This document shows positions 56,690 to 64,000 of a stretch of DNA of 64,000 nt, in pieces. Every line of letters begins with the position of its first letter. Positions within the stretch are counted from its first letter, which is position 1. The notes under the pieces were generated by a model. That model was given only the letters and a program-made list of their open reading frames with translations, had not been told where the DNA came from and searched no databases. Source of the DNA: Nageia nagi (lineage: Eukaryota > Pinophyta); contig JBITNC010000002.1 in NCBI GenBank assembly GCA_050084985.1, positions 3,224,001 to 3,288,000 on the forward strand, given 5' to 3'. The position numbers were made by a program, and so were the translations under genes.

Positions 56690-57613
56690 AGAGGAAACCT
56701 TTTGGAGGCAAAAGTCCAGAATCCAATGTTAAAGATGAGAGATTAGAACACCAAGTTCTTCCATGTTTTCCACTATTAAACATAAGAGTTCAGACCAAAT
56801 AGAAGAAAGTATGAAGGAAGATGGTTAAGATATAACAAAGAGCAAGGAAATTGAGCTCTTGGAAATGGACTTGTTCCAAAAGCTTTTGATTGAAGATGTG
56901 GAGGGGGATGTTGAAGCGGTTGAAGAGATCTTGAATTTCATCCCATAATCAATTTCAAGGGATATTAATGACCAACTTTTAAAGGATATTAAGGAAGAAG
57001 AGGTTAGGGAAGCTACCTTCACCTTGGGAAGAGATAAAGCTCCAGGCTTGGATGGGTTTCAAGTAGGTTTTTTCCAGACCTTTCAGCATAGAGTTAAGTA
57101 TGATGTTATTGAAACAATTGAGGAATCTCTAAGGGCATAACAAATTCTAAAGGAACTCAACAACAATTTTTTTGTTCTGATCCCCAAGAAGAAAGGGTTG
57201 AAAAAATTCAAAGATTTCAGGTTTATTAGCCTATTTAATGTTGTATATAAAATAATTTCTAAAGTCATTGCACTAAGATCGAAACTTATCTTCACTACGA
57301 TTATCTTTGAAAAGTAAGAAGGTTTTTTCAAGGGTAGATATGTCCTAGATAGGATTATCTTCCTCCATGAAACTATGCATTCGTTAAAGCTAGTGATAGA
57401 TATGCTCCTCAAGCTAGATATGAGCAAGGGTTATTATAGAATCTCATGGAGGTTTTTTCGATGAGGTGTTGGCTGCCTTTGTTTTTAGTAGGCAATGGAG
57501 AAGATGGATTGGGTGCTGCTACAAAATTGGTAAGTTCTCAGTTCTTATCAATAATAGACCAATAAACTTCTTTAACAACAATAGAGGTTTGTGGTAACAA
57601 GACCCTTTGTCTC
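56690..57613 (+). pseudogene. LINE reverse transcriptase, N-terminal part
   Basis: Reads FREETFWRQKSR, then EEEVREATFTLGRDKAPGLD, GFFQTFQHRVKYDVI, LIPKKKGLKKFKDFRFISLF, NVVYKIISKVIALRSKL, KGRYVLDRIIFLHETMHSLK and MLLKLDMSKG, then W...FSVLINNRPINFF and DPLSPC: conserved blocks of non-LTR RT in the right order. Several stops. It is cut at DPLSP by the 57619-59550 element. Confidence 0.9.
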
Positions 57614-57618
57614 CTTGT

Positions 57619-59550
57619 TGTTGGAAACCTAATCCTTAGGGATTAAGGTTGAATGTAAATAATTAGATTTAGGTGTTATAAGTGTATGTGTGAGAAAATA
57701 TTTTATATATATGTATTTTTGGATTTGTGTTTTGGAGGAATTCCAAAGGTCATAGTAAGATGAAGTTGTAGAGTCTTTAGGCAGTTAAAGAGTCTCTTGA
57801 GGAAGGTGAAGTGATAAGCCACTTTTTCCTCTATCTATGAATGTTGTATTGATGTAATACATGAATTTTGGAGTTAATAGAATTTGGATTTGCAAACCTA
57901 AGAGTGGGCCTTATAGTGGTATTAGAGCTTGGCTGTGCCTAACAAAGGACTAACAACCTTTGCTAGACCATGCTAAGATCTTACATGGGGAATTTATTGG
58001 TTCTCCATGTGAGTTTTTCTTGCAAATTTGAGTAGACTCCAATTTTTCATTTTTGTGCATAACTTTTAATATGTTTATCTGTTTTCCATTTTGTGAAAAG
58101 TTCTTGATACCCATTTCCATTAAATTTGTAGTGTTAAGTTTTTAGGAGCTTCCACATTTTGTATCTTCTGCTGTTCATGGGGTTTTTCTCTTCCTTCTTC
58201 ATGGGTGAAACTACTATTATTCTTCCTACTATATGGCTTTTTTGGTGGTGAATGTTGGGTTGTTTTATGGCTAGTGTTCTGATAGCAATGCCATCTCAAC
58301 CCAAGTTGCAAATTTGCCTCTTTTTCATGCACTAGAGTGGTTGTTTCGTGCCAGATTGTGAAGAAGCACAAGAAAAATTTGTGTTGTTGGAGGTGGAAGA
58401 TATTTGTGATAACTATATTTGTTTGTTTGATTGTACGTTCCTAAAATATTTCCTTGCTGGTGGCTGGTTTATAAATCCGTTTTTGGTACATGTTGTGGAG
58501 GCCAATGCCAAAGTATTGCAGCTCGTTCTTGTGAACTTCGTGATGGTGGATGTGAAGCGACTATGTGACTTGCGTATAGATTTTTGGTGTTTTGCTTGTT
58601 CATGGTCGTCATTTCGTATTCCACATCCTTTCTGACCATTGACCGTGCGGATCGTTTGGATCTTGTGGAGAGTGGAGACTTGTGTACATTTCTTGTTTGG
58701 AGCCCCAACTACCCCACCATTTAGCTATGTACCTAATGGGCAACGTGAATACTGGTTTACGTGTCATCCCCACCGTGACCAGTTCGTGCCAACTCATTGT
58801 CCACATTGATCAATTTGGGCGCCCTAAATTTTATCGCCAGCCACTTTAATTTTTGAATAATTTGGTATTTTTTATAATATTTAAATATTATGGTTTTAAT
58901 ATTTAAATTTTATTATATTTAAATATTTAAAACTATTAATATTTAAATTATTACTTTTATGCCAAATTATTAAATATTTAAATTTTTTTTGGAGGACATC
59001 ATTTCTATTGCCTTTATCAAGGTGTCCATTTTAATGATGTCCTTTGTAAAAAGATTTATGTTGCAATATTTTCACCCCTTTGGATTAAGGGGGAAACTTG
59101 GGCTTAATCCTTGAGGTGGACCTTTTGAAGGGATTGCTTATTTTTTTTGTTGGGGAAAAATGTTCTACACACCTTGAGACACATCTTTATATTTATTTTT
59201 TAATCCCTTTTGGACTAAGGGGGGCTGTTGGAAACCTAATTCTTAGGGATTAAGGTTGAATGTAAATAATTAGATTTAGGTGTTATAAGTGTGTAGGTGT
59301 GAGAAAGTATTTTATATATATGTATTTTCGGATTTGTGTGTTGTTGGAATTCCAAAGGTCATAGTAAGATGAAGTTGTAGAGTCTGATAGTAAGATGAAG
59401 TTGTAGAGTCTTTAGGCAGTTAAAGAGTCTCTTGAGGAAGGTGAGGTGATAAGCCACTTTTTCCTTTATTTATGAATGTTGTATTGATGTAATACATGAA
59501 TTTTGGAGTCAATAGAATTTGGATTTGCAAACCTGAGAGTGGGCCTTACA
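57619..59550 (+). mobile_element. Non-autonomous copia-type LTR element, 1.9 kb
   Basis: LTRs at 57619-57915 (297 bp) and 59226-59550 (325 bp) start TGTTGGAAACCTAA. Perfect target-site duplication CTTGT (57614-57618 and 59551-59555). Right after the 5' LTR is TGGTATTAGAGCTTGG, the initiator-Met primer-binding site with one change. Before the 3' LTR is the tract ACTAAGGGGGGC. The 1.3 kb interior has no gag or pol motif and includes an AT-rich run (58850-58990). The 3' LTR is longer by an internal 28 bp direct duplication (AGTAAGATGAAGTTGTAGAG words). Confidence 0.95.
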
Positions 59551-59555
59551 CTTGT

Positions 59556-59860
59556 CATTTCATTATTATGTGTGAGGCCTTAGGTAGATGCATCATTGTA
59601 GACTAGGCTAGAGGGAGTTTAGGGGGCCTTAAACCCTCACAAAATCTAGAAGTTATTATCTAAAAATTGTTGATGATACCATCCTACTTGAAAAACCTTT
59701 AGTGAGAGGTAAGATAGTTTAAAAGGATTCTAGAGGCAAAGCTCCTTTGAATGCTCTTTAAGACCTGGTTTGTTTCAATCTTCTTCTCAGGTGCAATCAC
59801 AAGGTTTGGAAGATAATTTGTAAGATTGGGGAGCACTGACTTGTATTTATAGTTTTTTTT
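59556..59860 (+). pseudogene. LINE reverse transcriptase, C-terminal continuation
   Basis: Picks up exactly where 57613 stopped: LFIIMCEALGRC, GGLKPSQNLEVII, IVDDTILLEKPLVRGKIV. The IVDD is the RT active site (usually FADD/FVDD). Removing the inserted element and one CTTGT copy would rejoin the two halves. Confidence 0.88.
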
Positions 59861-59879
59861 TTTGGCAAGAGTAAATTGG

Positions 59880-60930
59880 CTATTGGGAGTGAGGTCGGCC
59901 CAATTGGATGTGCTTAAAATTTTGAAAATGGTTCAAAGGGGTCTAGGTGCAAGTGAAAGACCTGTTGGAATTTCAAGGCCCTAAAAGGATGTGCCCTTGA
60001 ACCAGGCTTCTCAAATTTTGAATTCGATGCAATTTGGCCAAATATCATGCTTATCACACCTTGAATTGGGTACAAATGGGCCAAGCTCACCTAAAATTTA
60101 TCTTGGAATTGCAATATTTTGAAATGATGCGCCCTTGGACCAAACATCCTATTTCTTGGATTAGATGCAATATGAGGGGTTAGAGAAATTATGCGTTAAT
60201 GAATCGCTTGTCAATTACTTCTTGCAAACTCAAGAGCCTCATTTGGTGTGCCCAGGATATGCGATGTTTGAAGTGCAAATGAAGCGTTTTAGGCCAACAT
60301 TTAAAGTTGAACTTTGGGATATCTATCACCCTCCATTATTTATCAATTTGATTCAATAGGATTAATTCTCAAGCTTGAAAGGAGTGCCCTCAAGCTAGGA
60401 AAACCTCCAATTAGCCTTGAAATTTCAAGATCTTGAAATGGGGCACCCAATTTATCCTTGGAGAATGTTATGCAAATGAGACTTGTACCAATATTTATAG
60501 TTTTTGCTGTGATAGGTGTCAATTCATTATTTACCAAAATTTGGTCAAATGCATGCATTTAAAACTTTGGATGTGATGCAAGAAAGCTAGGTGCATCTCT
60601 TCTCAATCTTAGGATTTCAAGCACTTCAAATAATGTGCTCCTGAGTTGGACATCCCAATATTGGAGTTAAGTGCAACACAAGATCTTGTAAAATGATGTG
60701 CAAATGGGCCACTTGATCTTGTATTTAAAGCTTTTCCTAGGACATGTTCACTTTCCCATTGGTTAAGGAATAAGTTAGATTGTTATTGCTTCATGTTTTG
60801 AATTTGGTGCAATAAGCTATGCACACCTTTGGCTTGTCTTGAAATTTCAAGACCGTGACTCATTTTAGACATGTCTTGCATTTTCAAGAACTCAAATAGG
60901 TGCACCCCAACATCTTGATGCGTTTAAGAC
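59880..60930. repeat. Degenerate repeats with CTTGAAATTTCAAG palindromes
   Basis: Words such as CTTGAAATTTCAAG (near 60417 and 60838), GGAATTTCAAGG (near 59973), GTGCACC/GCGCCC and ATTTTGAAATGATGCG recur at roughly 150-200 bp. Repetition is loose, and monomer boundaries cannot be drawn by eye. Confidence 0.5.
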
Positions 60931-61316
60931 CCTCAAACAATGTGAAAATGATGGAAACTCAGATTTTTGAGGGAATCTTGATCCAAACCTTGGTATTTTC
61001 CATTTTTTGAATCTCCACCTCCTCGAAATGTCGAAATTCATCGCCTTCGGTTTCTCGAAACTTGTCTTCTTGTTGCCTTAGTCAAAATTGGGTTGTCAAA
61101 ATTTGCAAAACTTGGGGCGTGTTGTGCGGGTACAAGTCCTAAGTTGGCTTTCTATGTTGAGAGCATTTTCTACAAATTGTTAATGGTCTCATCATCATGG
61201 CCACCTACCTTCAACACCATTAGTCTCATGGCCTGAGGATCCCCCTCTAACAACTACGAGTTTGCTGACATCAACTCCAAGTCGAGACAAACTACCATAT
61301 TCCTAAGCCAGATAGG

Positions 61317-62650
61317 TGTTGGTATGTTTTTCTTTCCTCGCCCAAAACATGCACAAGACTTGGAGGAAGCAACGTTACTTGTTTTCGCCTGAAAGGACTA
61401 GTTACCCCTAGCGATCACATGGAATATGGTCTAGGGCACAGTGGTCAGAGATGCATGTTGTTAATCGTATACAAGGGAAATACACCGTCGGGATTCGTTT
61501 TCCACAAAAGAGGAAAGACTGCAAATGTGAACGAAAGCAAAGAAAGATCACAAATGCAAGGATAAATGCATAGGAATGTGAATAATGAACTTATGAAGAT
61601 ATCACCAATGATGCAGTGTCTCAGCATGTCATCTCCAGATTCATTAAAAAAATGTTTCACTTATCAAGTCGGGCAATAAATAGCAAAAAGTTCAAGTTAC
61701 TACCGGACAAGACGAGAGCAAGAAGCTGTAGGGTCTTGATGGAAGACTGGATGGAATAGGATGAAGGGAAATGACCAACATGTGAATACATAATCTAACC
61801 GAATGACATAGAGATTAGCTATATGCCCTAGAATACATTCACTTATGTGCAAACCATGCAATGAATAATTTAAACCACTTCGAAAGATATTCAATCAGCT
61901 TTTCTTAAAACTCGTAGTTTGCAAAGAATATGAACTTAAGCAATAAAAATCATTCAAACTAGCAAGAGAATCTTACAGGGTAGGATGCATGTCCCACAAA
62001 TGATAATCTTCACAGCATTTGCTTTACAGAACCATTCCAGAAAGAAATCAACTTTCAATGATATTCAATAATGTAAACAAAAGCATTCCTTTCTTGATTG
62101 CAGTACTCTCAGTATGATATTTAAAATGAAAAAGAGATATGACAATATGCATCCATGATATGCAAAGAATCCCTTATGTAGCAAATCCTTATGCAATTCA
62201 ATAGTATGCAGAAAATATCATACATACAATCATATGCCAAAAATCCCCTTCTAAATAGCTCGAATCGAGTATAAATACGCCACTAGAAGTGTTGCCCTAA
62301 AGGCATCAAATCTGATATGGTGTGCACACATACAACACACATACTGATCCAAAATATGATTGTTCACACAAAATGATGCAAGTGGTATTTAAAGCTGACA
62401 AAATATAAATGCCACAACTATAATACATTTATTTATCTCTAACCTATGCAAAAGAAAATCAAATATGCAATAAATGTTTGGATTCTGAACCGACAGGAGC
62501 AAAAACCTCATCCCTGCACCGGTTAGAACCATTAATAAGTTTGACAGATTTGATTTGGTGGGAGCAAAACTTCATCCCTACACCAGTCAAATCAAGTAAA
62601 TAAAGTCTGAGTACAACACCAACCACCATCAATATGCATTAATTAAAGAA
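61317..62650 (+). repeat. LTR-like block (copy B) of antisense-ORF retroelement family
   Basis: Begins TGTTGGTATGTTTTTCTTTC, matching 41886. TATA box GTATAAATAC at 62269-62278, followed by GTGTTGCCCTAAAGG as in copy A. The right edge is estimated from the start of the antisense ORF relic. Confidence 0.42.
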
Positions 62651-62699
62651 AGATTATTGCAAACAAAATCTGCAAGTGGATCAGATCTAGGCCAAATCT

Positions 62700-64000
62700 G
62701 ACCCGGTACCGGCGGAGTTCCACTCCTTGTTGGTGAGACCGTACGACTCAATGGTTTCTTCCAAGAACGCTATGGTCTTATGTACTCTGGAAACCATGCT
62801 GCCGTTTTGCTAGAAATAGTCCCCAATCTATTTGGACGTAGCCTACATTTGGAATATCTAGATGACCATCTGCCTTTCATGGATGATAGGATGCCTTAAC
62901 TTTAACAAATTGAAATCTTCGACATCTAGATGCTCTTGGATCAGGTTTTGGGCCTCTGCCAATACTGCTTTCTTGCGCACACTGTTATCCTCCCTTGAAA
63001 TCTGAGTTGGTATACATATCCTCTCATTTGCTCCTCTACTTTTCTCAAAGTGTTCTGACTTTCAGAACAACATTGCACTTCTCGAGTGCATGCTTCAGCC
63101 AGTCGTGCTGATACATAAACTCATGGCAGTAGACCAATTTTTCGGGTTTGTTAGCAGAGATTTGCTATAAATGGGTGACATTTGGGGAGATAACCATCCA
63201 ACTTCTCAAGGTTTGCCGTTATCTAGGACTTTAGTTCCTAGATTCCAACACCTTCCTCAAAGAGGCTATATATTTGAGAAGATAACTTCTCAATGGTCTC
63301 CATCATCTCCTTCAGTTGGTCCTTCATCAGCTCCCATCCTTCATAAAACGAGGCTTGTTTCTTCAGGTTGACAAGGGTAGTGCTAGTGGTCTAGAACTCC
63401 TTAATAATTTTCCTGCTAGCCGTGAGTTCCCTTTTTAGCCTCTTCACATCCTTCTTAGCTTCGTAGCGTTCCTGTTCCATAACAACGACATTTTGGGTCA
63501 CAATGTGCTTACGGGCTGTCAGTCCCAACTTGATGGGCACATTAAATTTCTCAATCATGTAGTCGTTGGGCCTCTGAGGATGTTTCTCCTTGGAGTAACA
63601 ATGATTGATGGAGATCTCTTTTCGAGTAGTAGAAACAAAAGTGTCAACAAATCTAACCTACTCACCATCGGAAAGGTCCTCTTCTTCATCCTCAGATCTC
63701 AAGTCCTGATCTATTTCTTCATCATGAGCCATACTCATGCCCAGGGCTCTTAGGCAAGCATTTAAGTCAAGATTCGGATGTTCGGTTGTTGGCTTAGGAG
63801 GGAGCCTCTGCACCAACACTCGTCCTTTGTTGATCTTCTTGACTTCTTTGGTAGGAGTGGTTGAACGAGGGCAATTTCCCTACCCTGGTGCTTGTCCTGC
63901 TTTCTCTTCTTTTGTTTTTCTGTCTCCTCTTCATCTTCTTCATCTCCGCCACTGCCACTAATAGATATGCCTTTCTTTCTTGGCTGAGGGGATCTTTAAT
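62700..64000 (-). pseudogene. Antisense ORF relic, second family member, runs off the window
   Basis: Minus-strand reading near 63580-63400 gives HPQRPNDYMIEKF, IKLGLTARKHIVTQN and KKDVKRLKRELTASRKIIKE. This aligns with NPQCPEDLQQINQI, IGLAGQKHAIISN and KEIEGLKKELATQRILTKEL of the 42998-46825 ORF. Upstream (63960-63700) is a charged linker as in the first copy; downstream is a helical stretch with stops. The N-terminal domain would lie beyond 64000. Confidence 0.62.

Noticed and set aside
56825-57427. Minus-strand frames over the LINE RT
   Set aside because: Antisense shadows of the plus-strand RT relic.
58348-58806. Open frames inside the 1.9 kb non-autonomous element
   Set aside because: No gag, pol or host-gene motif; overlapping frames on both strands are of chance length.

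Overview
The window reads as nuclear DNA of a seed plant with a large, repeat-rich genome, most likely a gymnosperm (conifer-like). The grounds are one intact intron-containing GH3 gene, one starch-metabolism gene with an intron of about 11 kb, and nearly everything else made of decayed LTR retrotransposons, LINEs and tandem repeats. No bacterial-type genes, tRNA, rRNA or CRISPR arrays were seen. The species assignment is inference.

Layout. 1-1321 has nothing recognisable. 1322-5213 is a complete but scrambled Ty1/copia element (LTRs of 481 and 489 bp, TSD TGCAT). 8485-12930 is a Ty3/gypsy chromovirus relic. 14038-17250 (minus) is an intact nine-exon GH3 beta-glucan exohydrolase gene encoding 629 residues. 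19490-19840 is a LINE ORF1 scrap. 20320-21430 (minus) is a plant mobile domain (PMD) relic. 22528-26077 (minus) holds two superposed copia 3' ends. 26922-33950 is a 7.0 kb LTR element with 852 bp LTRs and TSD CTAAG; it carries gag, no pol, and a three-exon PMD gene on the opposite strand with its own TATA box.

37964 to at least 50423 (plus) is the 5' part of a plastidial alpha-amylase gene (AMY3 type: plastid-targeting N-terminus plus first CBM45). Its second intron (38533-49592) is filled by a gypsy RT relic, a retroelement with an antisense ORF, a solo LTR (TSD GTTCT) and an array of eight about 48 bp palindromes. No amylase catalytic exons are visible by 64000, so the gene continues outside the window or is broken.

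50580-64000 holds a LINE ORF1 fragment, a 39 bp minisatellite, a ten-unit about 182 bp tandem array, an LTR-like block, and a LINE reverse transcriptase split at its active-site region by a 1.9 kb non-autonomous copia element (TSD CTTGT). At the end is a second copy of the antisense-ORF retroelement family.

The most notable system is two unrelated LTR element families whose own coding capacity is reduced, and which carry a long gene-like ORF on the antisense strand behind a separate TATA box, together with arrays of short palindromes. In the PMD-bearing element the antisense gene still has spliceosomal introns. That is expected if the introns cannot be spliced from the sense genomic RNA that is reverse-transcribed.
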